The translations under genes and the position numbers were made by a program. From NCBI RefSeq assembly GCF_934190775.1, contig NZ_CAKPTG010000007.1, positions 1 through 64,000 of the forward strand: 64,000 bases of DNA, given 5' to 3'. Origin of the DNA: an uncultured Phascolarctobacterium sp. (lineage in GTDB: Bacteria; Bacillota; Negativicutes; Acidaminococcales; Acidaminococcaceae). Below, piece by piece: positions 16,202-25,739 of this stretch (position 1 is its first letter; every line of letters begins with the position of its first letter). The notes under the pieces are model-generated. The model saw only the letters and a list, made by a program, of their open reading frames with translations. It was not told the origin of the DNA and made no database searches.

Positions 16202-18729
16202 TTTTTATCAAGCTCCTTTTTAATGGCATGGTCAATATATTCTTTGAACTTATCCATACCCTCGGTAATGCAGATATCCATGTTCAGGATATACAGAGGA
16301 ATTTCGCGGGCAGAATAAATAAATTCAGTAGGAATCTTAACAGCATCCTTCGCCGTAGTTACCATCGCTACAGCCTTCAGGCTGCTGGCACGCTCATTGA
16401 TGTACTGCATTTCCAGCATACCATAATCGTGATGGTCAGGGTAGCGTACAGCCTCCATGATATTCAAACCTATACTGGATAGTGTCTGTTCAAAAGAGGA
16501 AGGATTGCCGATTGCAGAAAATACCATAACGTCTTTATCGCGCAGCTCTTCCAGATCCTTGATATTTTCGGAAATACCCTTATACCAGTCAGCAATTTCC
16601 ACAAAATTTTTCGGATGGTGAATACTTTCGACCACCGGTGCCTTGTCATTATATTTAGCAATAGTATGACGCAGCTGAATGCGGCTCAGCTTGCTGCTCT
16701 GGTCAGTTTTAGTCAGCAGGAACAAATCGCCGCGGCTCAGGTTTTCGAGCGGCTCACGCAAGGTACCGCGCGGCAGCACGCAACCATTGCCGAACATATT
16801 CAGCGTATCAACCAGAACTACATCCAGATCGCGTTCCAGTTGCCAGTGCTGATAACCATCGTCCATAATGATAACCTCGGCATCCAGCTTTTCAACAGCA
16901 TAACGGCCGGTAACGGCACGGTTTTTGCCGATGATTACAGGAATTCCCGGCAAAGTTTTCGCCATCAGGTAAGCTTCGTCACCTGCTTCATAGGCAGTCA
17001 TGAAAATCTTATTGCCGTCGGAAACTACGCCCAGCTCCTTGCCCCAGTGCGAACGGTAGCCGCGGTTCAGGATAACAACGCGATAGCCCATAGATTTGAT
17101 AATTGCCGCCATCTTCTGGGCGGTAGGTGTTTTCCCGGTGCCGCCTACGGTAATATTACCAATAGAGATAACGCAGCAGTTCAGCTTTTCTCTGTGCAGC
17201 AGGCCGCAATTATACATAGACAGCTTGCAGCAGACACCAAACTCATATAAATAAGACATGCCACGCAGAACTGCCAGCAGCAGCCAGCCGAAGAACGGTG
17301 TTTCCGGTCCATAGGCAACCTGCATAACATATTGGATAATCGCATCACCGTGACGCAGGCGTCCGCCGCCCTCATCTGTCAGGTTACGCGTATTAATCGG
17401 ATAGCTTTTGTATTCACGGGCAGGCACAGCAGTTAAATCAAGCAGCTCCTTGAGATAACGGATACTGCGCACATCTGCGCCGCGGTTCTCTTTGATAACC
17501 TGCAGGGAAGCTGCACCCATCTGCGCACGACGCTCGTCATTACCCAGAATGTCCAGCATTTCCTTTGTCAGCTCATCATTATTGTTCACCATCTTGCAGG
17601 CCTTAACCTTACTTAACAGTGCATAGGAATCCTTAAAGTTCTGCATGCTCGGGCCGACGAGAATCGGTTTGGCATGAGCAGCAGGCTCCAGTACGTTGTG
17701 GCCGCCGGTATTGCTGAAGGAACCGCCGACGAAAACAACATCGCCTACAGCATAAATACGTCCCAGCTCACCGATGGTATCGATAATCAGCAAAGGATAT
17801 TCCTTACGCTCGCCACTTTCTTCAAGCATCTTGGAGCGGAAGCCTGTTTCGTAGCCGTAATGGCTTGCCAGCTTGGCAATTTCATCTGCTCTGGCAGTTT
17901 TACGCGGTGCGATAATCAGACGCGCATGCGGATATTTTTCACGGATGCGCTTAAAGGATTCAAAGAGCACCTTTTCTTCGCCGGGATGCGTAGAGCCGGC
18001 AACGATAATAGGATAATCATCCTTTAAGCCCAGCTCAAAGCGATATTTCGCCAAATCCTCCGGCGTAACCTCCGCATAGGTCTGGTCGAACTTAGTATTG
18101 CCGGTAACAAAGATTTTGCTGCGGTCAGCACCCAGATGCGCAATATAATCGGCATCGATGCTGGACTGCATGCAAAAGCGGGTTACGGTATTGAGCATAT
18201 CATCCCAGATACCATAAAGATATTTGTAGTTTTTAACGGATTTTTCAGAAATACGGCCATTGACCATCATTACAGGGATATGGCGTTCGCGGATAGCACG
18301 CAGGAAGTTAGGCCACAGCTCGGTTTCTACCGGCATGAATACACCTGGATGAATACGCTTGACCAAGGATTCTGCGACAAATGGTAAATCCAGCGGGAAG
18401 TAGATAATAGCATCTGCTTCAGGAATAATTTGCTTGGCCATGTTGTAACCGCCTACGGTAAAGGCAGATACCAGCACCGGACGCTCAGGCATTTCCTTGC
18501 GGATTTGTTTGACAAGCGGACTGGTAGCAACAATTTCACCTACGGACGCACCATGAATCCAAACGCAGTCCTTGCCGATAACCTTAGCAATTTCCTTTTC
18601 ATCTACACAGCCCAGACTCTGCTTAAAGCGCAAAGCGAAGCCTTTTTCTGTAAACAGGCGGTAAGTGTAATAGGGGACAATAAAAATTACCAGCACTATT
18701 AAAATAAGAATATTGTAGAGTATATACAT
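16198..18729 (-). CDS. Fused Kdo transferase WaaA and lipid A 4'-kinase LpxK
   Basis: 843 residues, one uninterrupted frame with two full enzymes. Residues 1-430 are a GT30 Kdo transferase: an N-terminal membrane helix, WIHGASVGEI, ETELWPNFLRA, AGSTHPGEEKVL and GGHNVLEPAAHAKPILVG. From about 470 to the end is LpxK: SIGNITVGGTGKTPTAQ (P-loop), LNRGYRS, MDDGYQHWQLERDLDVVLVD and DHHDYG. The fusion joins 4'-phosphorylation of the disaccharide with addition of Kdo to the product, two consecutive steps at the inner membrane. It lies between msbA and kdsB (4-base overlap). Fusion, rather than a missed stop, is supported by continuous coding through the 40-residue linker. Confidence 0.92.
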   Translation of the reverse strand: MYILYNILILIVLVIFIVPYYTYRLFTEKGFALRFKQSLGCVDEKEIAKVIGKDCVWIHGASVGEIVATSPLVKQIRKEMPERPVLVSAFTVGGYNMAKQIIPEADAIIYFPLDLPFVAESLVKRIHPGVFMPVETELWPNFLRAIRERHIPVMMVNGRISEKSVKNYKYLYGIWDDMLNTVTRFCMQSSIDADYIAHLGADRSKIFVTGNTKFDQTYAEVTPEDLAKYRFELGLKDDYPIIVAGSTHPGEEKVLFESFKRIREKYPHARLIIAPRKTARADEIAKLASHYGYETGFRSKMLEESGERKEYPLLIIDTIGELGRIYAVGDVVFVGGSFSNTGGHNVLEPAAHAKPILVGPSMQNFKDSYALLSKVKACKMVNNNDELTKEMLDILGNDERRAQMGAASLQVIKENRGADVRSIRYLKELLDLTAVPAREYKSYPINTRNLTDEGGGRLRHGDAIIQYVMQVAYGPETPFFGWLLLAVLRGMSYLYEFGVCCKLSMYNCGLLHREKLNCCVISIGNITVGGTGKTPTAQKMAAIIKSMGYRVVILNRGYRSHWGKELGVVSDGNKIFMTAYEAGDEAYLMAKTLPGIPVIIGKNRAVTGRYAVEKLDAEVIIMDDGYQHWQLERDLDVVLVDTLNMFGNGCVLPRGTLREPLENLSRGDLFLLTKTDQSSKLSRIQLRHTIAKYNDKAPVVESIHHPKNFVEIADWYKGISENIKDLEELRDKDVMVFSAIGNPSSFEQTLSSIGLNIMEAVRYPDHHDYGMLEMQYINERASSLKAVAMVTTAKDAVKIPTEFIYSAREIPLYILNMDICITEGMDKFKEYIDHAIKKELDKK

Positions 18730-18748
18730 TTACTAACCTCTTTTCGCC

Positions 18749-20482
18749 TTACTTGGCTTCCTTGCTGCGATACTGAATCTTATACAGATGCGCGTACAGC
18801 CCGTCCATAGCCATCAGCTCATCATGGGTACCCTGCTCGATAAGCTGGCCCTTTTCCAGTACCATAATCTTATCAGCATTTTTAATCGTCGAAAGACGAT
18901 GCGCAATAACAAAGGATGTTCTTCCTACCATCAGGCGGTCCAGAGCCTCCTGTACCACGCGCTCGCTTTCAGTATCGAGTGCAGAGGTTGCCTCGTCGAG
19001 AATCAGAATCTGCGGGTTTTTCAATATTGCCCGGGCAATGGAAATACGCTGACGCTGACCACCGGAAATATTCATACCGCGGTCACCCAGCATTGTTTCG
19101 TAACCATTAGGCAATTGCATAATAAAGTCATGGGCATTCGCAGCCTTTGCTGCTGCCTCTACCTCCTCACGAGTCGCATCAAGGCGGCCGTAAAGAATGT
19201 TATCATACACAGAGCCGTTGAACAGCACTGTTTCCTGCGGTACAATACCCACCTGCTCACGCAGAGAGTTCAGCGTAACCTTGCGGATATCCTCGCCATC
19301 AATCGTAATGCTGCCGCTCGTTGCATCATAAAAGCGCGGCAGCAGGCTGGCAACAGTCGACTTGCCTGCACCGGAAGGACCAACAAAGGCAATCATTTCG
19401 CCAGGCTTAACCTCGAAGGAAACATGGCTCAGCACCTCTTCGTTCTCATTATAAGCAAAGCTTACATCATTGAAGCGTACATCGCCCTTCACCTTAGGCA
19501 GCAGCTTAGCATCAGGCGCATTTTTAATAACCTCCGGCAAATCAAGTACGTCAAACACACGCTGCGCTGCAGCCAAAGCCTTCTGGATATTGCCGATAAC
19601 ACGGCTTAAACGTTTAATCGGGTTAGAAATATTAACAGCATAGGTCAGGAAGGCTACCAGAGAGCCTGCAGTGATGCTGCCGTTAATAACACTGTTGCCG
19701 CCGTACCAGAGAATAATGGATACGCCGACAGCTGCCACAAATTCAATCGTCGGGGTAAGCGTTGAGGAAAGCTGCGCATACTTCATATTCGCACGGAAGT
19801 TATTCAAATTTTCTTTATCAAAGCGGTCTATTTCATAGTCTTCGCGTACAAACGATTTTATAACTCGCGGAGATGAGGCTACCTCTTGTAACACAGACGT
19901 AATATCAGCAGTAACCTCCTGGATACGACTACCAGATTTACGAATACGTTTACCAAAATTGTCAATAAACCATAAAACTATCGGGAAGGTACAAAAAGTT
20001 ACTAAGAAGAGCTTCCAGTCCAAATAAATCATCATGACAATAGAAGCTACTAAAATCACTGTTTCAGTAATCATTTCCACAACGTTTTCTACCATCGCGG
20101 ATTGCAATGCACTTACGTCATTGGTAACATAGCTCATAATAGTACCGGTTTTATGCTTGTCGTAAAAGCTCATGCTCAAGCGCTGCAGCTTTTCAAAAAC
20201 GGCCTTACGGATATCAATAATCACGCGCTGACCAACATAGTTCATCAGATAGCTCTGACCATAATAAGCAATACCACGAATAACAAATACAACAACAATG
20301 CTTAATACTATCCAATTCAGCATCGTTGTATTTTTTTCACTCAACACCTGGTCAACCATATCCTTGATAACAAACGGCAAATAAGCTGTACCACCTGCAG
20401 CAATAATAGTACAAATTCCAGCTGCCAAGCCTCGTTTCCAATATGGTTTAATATATTTCAATGCTCGAAAGTATAAATTCAT
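18749..20482 (-). CDS. msbA: Lipid A flippase MsbA-type ABC exporter
   Basis: 577 residues. Six membrane helices fill about 1-310. The nucleotide domain has GPSGAGKST at about 367, Q-loop VPQETVLFNG, signature ISGGQRQRISIARAI, Walker B ILILDEATSALD and the H-loop IAHRLST. It has the half-transporter length of MsbA. Position between lpxB (4-base overlap) and the waaA-lpxK fusion makes lipid A the probable cargo, flipped across the inner membrane. Sequence alone would also fit a drug exporter. Confidence 0.92.
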   Translation of the reverse strand: MNLYFRALKYIKPYWKRGLAAGICTIIAAGGTAYLPFVIKDMVDQVLSEKNTTMLNWIVLSIVVVFVIRGIAYYGQSYLMNYVGQRVIIDIRKAVFEKLQRLSMSFYDKHKTGTIMSYVTNDVSALQSAMVENVVEMITETVILVASIVMMIYLDWKLFLVTFCTFPIVLWFIDNFGKRIRKSGSRIQEVTADITSVLQEVASSPRVIKSFVREDYEIDRFDKENLNNFRANMKYAQLSSTLTPTIEFVAAVGVSIILWYGGNSVINGSITAGSLVAFLTYAVNISNPIKRLSRVIGNIQKALAAAQRVFDVLDLPEVIKNAPDAKLLPKVKGDVRFNDVSFAYNENEEVLSHVSFEVKPGEMIAFVGPSGAGKSTVASLLPRFYDATSGSITIDGEDIRKVTLNSLREQVGIVPQETVLFNGSVYDNILYGRLDATREEVEAAAKAANAHDFIMQLPNGYETMLGDRGMNISGGQRQRISIARAILKNPQILILDEATSALDTESERVVQEALDRLMVGRTSFVIAHRLSTIKNADKIMVLEKGQLIEQGTHDELMAMDGLYAHLYKIQYRSKEAK

Positions 20483-21615
20483 TTTTTCTCCTCAGTCATT
20501 TTTAAGATTAATTGTGCAACGCGGTTTACCGCACCGGGTTCACCAAGTCTGTGCTTCATATATGCCAAATCGCTTTGTAGCTGTGCCTGACGCTCAGGCT
20601 GCAAAAGCTCAACTGCAGTTTTGGCCAAATTTTCCGGGGTGAAGTCCTCCTGCAGCAGCTCCGGCATAATTGTTCTGCCGGCAACGATATTCGGCAAGCC
20701 GATGTTAGGAATGTTGATTACCAGACGTGCTATAAAAGCGTTCAGTGCCGATGTACGATAGACAATTACACTCGGCAGTCCGCATAAAGCAGCCTCCAGC
20801 GTTACTGTGCCGCTAGTTGCCAGCGCCAGGTCCGCCACACTGAACAAATCATAGTTATGGCCTTCGGTAATTTTTACATCTACGCCATACGCCGCAATTT
20901 TTTCCTGCAGCATGGCCAGCGGAATGGTATTGGCACGCGGCATAACAAACTGCACCTCCGGCATTTGCTTTTGTAAAAGCTTGGCGCCTGCCAGCAATGT
21001 CGGCAGCATTTTTTCAATTTCCATCAGACGACTGCCGGGCATCAGCAATATCAACTTTTTGCCAGGCTGCTTACCAGCCCACGCTTCAGCCTCAGCCTTT
21101 GCCATCGTCGGGTGCACAATATCTACCAGCGGATGGCCGACAAACTCTACCGGCGCGCCTGCTTCCTTATATACGTCATATTCAAAGGGGAAGATGCAGG
21201 CAACCTTGTCCACTATTTTGGCAACCTTTTTGGCACGTCCCTTGTTCCAGGCCCACGCCGACGGTGCAATATATGATACAACAGGAATTCCTTTATCATG
21301 AGCCAGCTTAGCCAGCTTCATATTAAAACCAGGATAATCGACAACCACCAGGCAGTCCGGCTTGCGTTCGTCCATAACGCGCGCGAAAGCACTGCGCAGG
21401 CGGAATAAATCCGGCAGCTTGCGGATAACCTCCACAAAGCCCATTACGCCATGATCCTTAATGTCCCACAGTACCTCGCCGCCAGCCTGACGCAGAGCGT
21501 CGCCGCCCATGCCAAAGACCTCAGCCTTGCTATCAAGTTTTTTTATAGCAGCAGTCACAGCAGCTGCATGGATATCGCCAGAGGCTTCTCCGGCAGATAT
21601 TAATATTTTCGCCAT
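20479..21615 (-). CDS. lpxB: Lipid A disaccharide synthase LpxB
   Basis: 378 residues from the ATG at 21613-21615, which has AAGGAG six bases upstream; five further codons are open upstream but lack a site. AKILISAGEASGDIHAAAV is the LpxB opening. FGMGGDALRQAGG, VDYPGFNMKLAK, YIAPSAWAWNKGRAKK and ALATSGTVTLEAAL follow in order. It joins UDP-diacylglucosamine with lipid X at the inner membrane. A promoter box and a terminator lie just upstream, so this may start a second transcription unit of the cluster. Confidence 0.95.
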   Translation of the reverse strand: MAKILISAGEASGDIHAAAVTAAIKKLDSKAEVFGMGGDALRQAGGEVLWDIKDHGVMGFVEVIRKLPDLFRLRSAFARVMDERKPDCLVVVDYPGFNMKLAKLAHDKGIPVVSYIAPSAWAWNKGRAKKVAKIVDKVACIFPFEYDVYKEAGAPVEFVGHPLVDIVHPTMAKAEAEAWAGKQPGKKLILLMPGSRLMEIEKMLPTLLAGAKLLQKQMPEVQFVMPRANTIPLAMLQEKIAAYGVDVKITEGHNYDLFSVADLALATSGTVTLEAALCGLPSVIVYRTSALNAFIARLVINIPNIGLPNIVAGRTIMPELLQEDFTPENLAKTAVELLQPERQAQLQSDLAYMKHRLGEPGAVNRVAQLILKMTEEKK

Positions 21616-21653
21616 GATGTCTCCTTGCATTTACCTATATATATTCAGTATAT

Positions 21654-21694
21654 ATTATAACACAAAAAGCGGCTGACATAAGCTATCAGCCGCT
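21654..21694 (-). terminator. Terminator after lpxI with a -10 box before lpxB
   Basis: On the minus strand AGCGGCTGA and TCAGCCGCT (21668-21694) form a 9-bp stem followed by UUUUU, ending the lpxC-fabZ-lpxA-lpxI unit. A TATAAT (21654-21659) follows at once, and lpxB starts 39 bases later. Terminator and promoter are nested, so read-through and new starts can both feed the lpxB operon. The -35 element is poor. Confidence 0.75.
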
Positions 21695-21719
21695 AAGAAA
21701 TACGAAATTTTTACGATAT

Positions 21720-22526
21720 TTATTTTACAAGAATGGTAATATTGTGCTCATCTGCCAGCGCAATCACCTTTTCGCGCTCCGGAATGATAGTATTACCTGC
21801 TTCAATGATAGCTCCGGTAGCACCGGCATGAATCATAGATTCAATCGTTGTTGTACCAAAACCGGGAATATCAAAGCGTTGATCCTGCTTCGGCTTAGCA
21901 GCCTTGGCTACAATCACACCGCCCTTGCCTAAAAAACCGCCGCGCAAAATGCAGGCATCAGTGCCTTCAATTGCTTCTACTGCCATCACAGCACGATTTT
22001 TCACAACTACGGTCTGACCAATATCAAGTCCGCCGATAGCCTTCGCCATCTCAAAGCCAAATTCCATATCCGCAAGCTCAGCCTCCGTAGGCTTGCGCTT
22101 TGTCAGAACACCGGGCGGCGGCAGCAGCGGTTTAATCAGCAAGGTCTGATCCATAACCTCAATGCCTTCGTCCTCCAGCTCCTTGACAATCGCATTCATG
22201 ATAGTATCATCCTTGCGGTCTGGAATAGTAGCTAAAATTTTTATCGCCCGCAGATCAGGAACAATCCTGCCTGCTTTGTACAAAACTTCCTTTGTTACCT
22301 TACCGATCATCGTGACCTTGGTAACCTTATTTTTTTTCAGCGTAGAAATAATCTTGCCAATTTTGCCGATGTTGATATCGTAATAAGCATCAACACTGCC
22401 AGGCAGCTCCTCGTCAATCCCGGGAACAACACCTACAGCGACAACATGGTAACCCAGCTCCTTTGCCGAGCGTGCTACCTCTACCGGCAGATGTCCGACA
22501 CCTGAAAGTACGCCCAGCACCTCCAT
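21720..22526 (-). CDS. lpxI: UDP-2,3-diacylglucosamine pyrophosphatase LpxI
   Basis: 268 residues from the ATG at 22524-22526, four bases after the lpxA stop, with AGAGG eight bases ahead. The frame could extend 14 codons into lpxA, but the family begins with LGVLSGVGHLPVEVA. KVTMIGKVTKEVLY, DDTIMNAIVKELE, LLPPPGVLTKRKPT and EGTDACILRGG are LpxI patterns. It hydrolyses UDP-diacylglucosamine to lipid X. LpxI replaces LpxH, which is absent here. Confidence 0.93.
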   Translation of the reverse strand: MEVLGVLSGVGHLPVEVARSAKELGYHVVAVGVVPGIDEELPGSVDAYYDINIGKIGKIISTLKKNKVTKVTMIGKVTKEVLYKAGRIVPDLRAIKILATIPDRKDDTIMNAIVKELEDEGIEVMDQTLLIKPLLPPPGVLTKRKPTEAELADMEFGFEMAKAIGGLDIGQTVVVKNRAVMAVEAIEGTDACILRGGFLGKGGVIVAKAAKPKQDQRFDIPGFGTTTIESMIHAGATGAIIEAGNTIIPEREKVIALADEHNITILVK

Positions 22527-22530
22527 AGCC

Positions 22531-23337
22531 TTAGCCTCTGCGTGTACGGATAATACCGCGTTCAACATTACGCAGGAAACGCAGCAGATGTTCCATAGGC
22601 TCGGAGCTTGTCAGCTCCTGCTCCATAGTGCTGATTGCTTCCTGCAGCGGCAGGCCGCTGCGATAAAGAATGCGGAAAGCCTTTTTCAGCTCGCTGCGCT
22701 CTTCTACCGGCATACCGGCACGGGAAAGACCAACGCTGTTCAGGCCGGAAACAAAAGCAGGATCACCGGCGCAGATCATGAACGGAGGAACATCCTGGGT
22801 TACACGTGCCATACCGCCAATCATGGCGTTACGGCCAATCTTGCAGAACTGGTGTACTGCAGACAAGCCACCGATAACGGCACGGTCCTCTACGATAACG
22901 TGGCCTGCAAGCGTTGCCACGTTAGACATAATAACATTATTGCCTACAATGCAGTTATGTGCTACATGGGTGTAGGCCATCATCAGGATATTGTTGCCGA
23001 TACGGGTTTCGTTGCCTTCGCCGCATGCACGATGAACAGTGCAGCATTCACGGAAGCTGCCGCCATCCCCGATAATGGTATAGCTTTTTTCACCTACAAA
23101 TTTTAAATCCTGCGGTACTGCGCCAATAGAGCAGCCCGGGAAAAAGTGGCAATTCTTGCCGATTTTAGTATATGGATGGATAGTCACATGTGCGCCAATC
23201 ACACAGCCGTCGCCAATCTCCGTATCTTCGTCGATAACAGCATAAGGACCTACGCTTACGTCCTTGCCGATTTTAGCAGACGGATGAATGATTGCAGTTT
23301 CATGGATACCACTAGTTGGCATAATAACCGAACTCAT
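22531..23337 (-). CDS. lpxA: UDP-GlcNAc O-acyltransferase LpxA
   Basis: 268 residues from the ATG at 23335-23337. GGGGAG lies eight bases upstream and overlaps an alternative GTG nine bases earlier. The first 190 residues are a left-handed beta-helix of hexapeptide repeats (IHPSAKIG, VGPYAVID and so on). MMAYTHVAHNCIVG holds the catalytic His at about residue 119. The C-terminal helical domain is present (FRILYRSGLPLQEAI). It adds the first hydroxyacyl chain to UDP-GlcNAc using acyl-ACP. A 176-base gap with no gene separates it from fabZ. Confidence 0.95.
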   Translation of the reverse strand: MSSVIMPTSGIHETAIIHPSAKIGKDVSVGPYAVIDEDTEIGDGCVIGAHVTIHPYTKIGKNCHFFPGCSIGAVPQDLKFVGEKSYTIIGDGGSFRECCTVHRACGEGNETRIGNNILMMAYTHVAHNCIVGNNVIMSNVATLAGHVIVEDRAVIGGLSAVHQFCKIGRNAMIGGMARVTQDVPPFMICAGDPAFVSGLNSVGLSRAGMPVEERSELKKAFRILYRSGLPLQEAISTMEQELTSSEPMEHLLRFLRNVERGIIRTRRG

Positions 23338-23513
23338 TATTTTCACTCCCCAAATAAGATATTAATCAAGCAATTAAATATAAATATAATACTATAATCA
23401 CAGGTATCCACGATTTTTAACACTACAAAAATCACAGTTAAATGAATTTAGCATTAATTTTAGCTGTATTGCTCGCTTATTCTACCAATTACAGCTTTTT
23501 TGTATTTTGCTGA

Positions 23514-23960
23514 TTAATTTTCTTTCGGGTCCATAATAGCAAAGGTGCAATCGCATTCGCAGGCAACCTTGCCGTCAACCTTACCCTCGCAATGAATGAT
23601 ACCCATGCTGCCGCGCATAATTTTAGTTACCTCAGCGGTGGTTACAACCTGGTCGCCAGGCACAACCTGCTTGCGGAAGCGTACATTGTCTATTTTAGCG
23701 AAAACAGCAATCTTGCCGCGGTTTTCTTCCGGATACAGCATAGCAACGCCGCCAACCTGAGCCATAGCCTCAATCAGCAGCACGCCGGGCATAATCGGTT
23801 CATTAGGGAAATGACCTAAGAACTGCATTTCATTAGCGGTAATATTTTTAATACCTACTGCGCGCTTCATAGGCTCAACTTCCAGAATGCGGTCAACCAA
23901 AAGCATCGGATAACGATGCGGCAGAATCTTTTTAATTTCGTTAATATCTAATACTGTCAT
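23514..23960 (-). CDS. fabZ: 3-hydroxyacyl-ACP dehydratase FabZ
   Basis: 148 residues. LPHRYPMLLVDRI and LGHFPNEPIMPGVLLIEAMAQVG hold the catalytic His and Glu of the hot-dog fold. It dehydrates 3-hydroxyacyl-ACP in fatty acid elongation and so competes with LpxA and LpxD for the same acyl donors, which explains its place between lpxC (3 bases away) and lpxA. It is cytoplasmic. Confidence 0.96.
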   Translation of the reverse strand: MTVLDINEIKKILPHRYPMLLVDRILEVEPMKRAVGIKNITANEMQFLGHFPNEPIMPGVLLIEAMAQVGGVAMLYPEENRGKIAVFAKIDNVRFRKQVVPGDQVVTTAEVTKIMRGSMGIIHCEGKVDGKVACECDCTFAIMDPKEN

Positions 23961-23963
23961 TTA

Positions 23964-24812
23964 TTACTCCCCCTTTGTTCTGTAAGCCTGAATCTGCTTA
24001 GCGATTTGCGAATTAAAGGCATGTCCTGTTTTTACGGCAATAACATGCGCTTTAATCGGTCCCAGCAGATACAGATCGCCAATGGCATCAAGTATCTTAT
24101 GTCTAATCAGTTCATCGTCAAAACGCGGTACGGAAAGAATTTTTTCATCATCAAAAACAACTACATTCTCTAAAGAACCGCCAAGTCCCAAGCCCATCTT
24201 ACGCAGCATTTCCAGCTCGGAAGTAAAAGCAACTGTTCTGGCAGCCATAATATCCTTTTTAAAGCTCTCCTTATCGAGCAGGATATCGAAATACTGGGTT
24301 CCCAGCATAGGATGACTGTTGATGGATGTAAAAGAAATTCTGTAGCCGTCATAAGGTAAAATAACGATGTAACGGTCATTATCATAAACGGAAAATGCTT
24401 TATCAACGGCATATATATGACGCTCTGCCTCCTGCTGCACAGGTTCTGCCTGCTCAATCAGCTCGCAGAAAACCTTAGCACTGCCGTCAGTTACCGGCGG
24501 TTCCGGGGAAGACATTTCAATACGGATATTGTCAATCGCCATCATAGACAGCGCACCCATAAGATGCTCAACCGTAAAAACCTCAGCACCGTTTGCACTA
24601 AGTGTTGTTGCCTTTACCGTGGAGCTTACATTCTCCGGCAAAGCCTTTATTTCCGGTCTGTCAGGTAAATCAGTACGGATGAAGATAATGCCTGTATCAG
24701 GTGCTGCAGGCTTCAGCGTCATCAGCACATCCTTGCCGGAATGCAGGCCAATGCCGGAATAGGATACCTCTTTAGCAATTGTATGCTGGTATTCTTTTTT
24801 TTGCTCGGTCAT
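23964..24812 (-). CDS. lpxC: UDP-3-O-acyl-GlcNAc deacetylase LpxC
   Basis: 282 residues, slightly shorter than the 305 of E. coli. The zinc-binding motif VEHLMGAL is at about residue 80 and HKILDAIGDLYLLG at about 233 supplies the second His and the Asp. GHAFNSQIAKQI ends the protein with the catalytic His. It performs the committed step of lipid A synthesis. It has only a short tail after the last motif, so the C-terminal degradation tag of E. coli LpxC seems absent. Confidence 0.96.
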   Translation of the reverse strand: MTEQKKEYQHTIAKEVSYSGIGLHSGKDVLMTLKPAAPDTGIIFIRTDLPDRPEIKALPENVSSTVKATTLSANGAEVFTVEHLMGALSMMAIDNIRIEMSSPEPPVTDGSAKVFCELIEQAEPVQQEAERHIYAVDKAFSVYDNDRYIVILPYDGYRISFTSINSHPMLGTQYFDILLDKESFKKDIMAARTVAFTSELEMLRKMGLGLGGSLENVVVFDDEKILSVPRFDDELIRHKILDAIGDLYLLGPIKAHVIAVKTGHAFNSQIAKQIQAYRTKGE

Positions 24813-24833
24813 TTTGCTCCTCCTTTATCAAAT

Positions 24834-25724
24834 TTATTTTTTTCTGCCAAAACGCTGGCGTCCGTCCTTCCAACGGTCATGCACCCAGAACCACATTTCC
24901 GGATGCGCAATAATCTCATGCTCCAGAATTGTAACCAGCTCACGAGTTACTGCATAAAAATCCTGCTCCTTGTTTTTGGTTTTCGGGGTGTACAAGGGAG
25001 GATAAATTTTAGCAGTACAGCTGCCATCTGCATTATTGTGCAGAAAGATCGGTAAAATCGGTGAACCGTAAATACGCGAAAGCGCCGCTGGTCCCATCGG
25101 GATAACAGAATCCTTGCCGAACAGATCAATGCGCACGCCATCATCATTCGTATCCTGGTCATAAAGAATCCCCAGAAGATTTTTTTCACGCAGCATACGG
25201 CTGATTGCCAGCAATCCATGCTCACCACGGTTATAGGTAACCTTTTGTCCCACCATCTGGCGGAATTCATTGATGAGCTTATCCATATGACCATTATTCT
25301 GCTTACGGGTAATAGAAAGCATGGGATATCCATGCAGCGCTACAGTTGCGCCTAAAAGCTCCCAGTTGCCGTAATGGCCGGTAGCCATAATGACGCCCTT
25401 GCCCTGGGCATAGGCAGCCTCCAGATATTCCAGGCCTTCTACCCTTACCTTTTGGTCAATATTATCCTTGTTCAGCAAGGGGAAGCGCATAACCTCCACT
25501 ACCATGCGGCCAAAGCGATGCAGGCTTTCTTCAGCGATTTGGGCCGCTCTTGCTTCATCAACCCCCAGGCATTCGCAAATGTTGGCCTCTGCCATCTGCA
25601 TACGCCAACGCGGTACAACCGCCACAGCTACGCTTCCCAGAAATTTTGCTACCAGCTTGCGCAGCCAAAGGGGTGAAACACACATAAATTTACTAAAAAG
25701 CTTGACTATATAATAACCTAACAA
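24834..25724 (-). CDS. Lipid A acyltransferase, LpxL/LpxM family (copy 2)
   Basis: 296 residues. The N-terminus has a hydrophobic helix. The catalytic motif HYGNWE (H-x4-E) is at about residue 116, then LGILYDQDTNDDG, FGKDSVIPMGPAALSRIYGSPILPIF, and the closing MWFWVHDRWKDG. It should add a secondary acyl chain to lipid A at the inner membrane. Together with the gene at 12062 it gives the cell two late acyltransferases. It lies between lpxD and lpxC, each within about 20 bases. Confidence 0.88.
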   Translation of the reverse strand: MLGYYIVKLFSKFMCVSPLWLRKLVAKFLGSVAVAVVPRWRMQMAEANICECLGVDEARAAQIAEESLHRFGRMVVEVMRFPLLNKDNIDQKVRVEGLEYLEAAYAQGKGVIMATGHYGNWELLGATVALHGYPMLSITRKQNNGHMDKLINEFRQMVGQKVTYNRGEHGLLAISRMLREKNLLGILYDQDTNDDGVRIDLFGKDSVIPMGPAALSRIYGSPILPIFLHNNADGSCTAKIYPPLYTPKTKNKEQDFYAVTRELVTILEHEIIAHPEMWFWVHDRWKDGRQRFGRKK

Positions 25725-25739
25725 GCCTTCACCACCTAC

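Noticed and set aside
22527..22568. Upstream start for lpxI inside lpxA
   Set aside because: The family begins at the later ATG, which has a well-spaced AGAGG site directly after the lpxA stop.
23462..23501. Stem AGCTGTA/TACAGCT followed by TTTTTT on the plus strand between fabZ and lpxA
   Set aside because: It would terminate rightward transcription, but no rightward gene ends here. On the operon strand the U-tract is missing, so I do not list it as a terminator.
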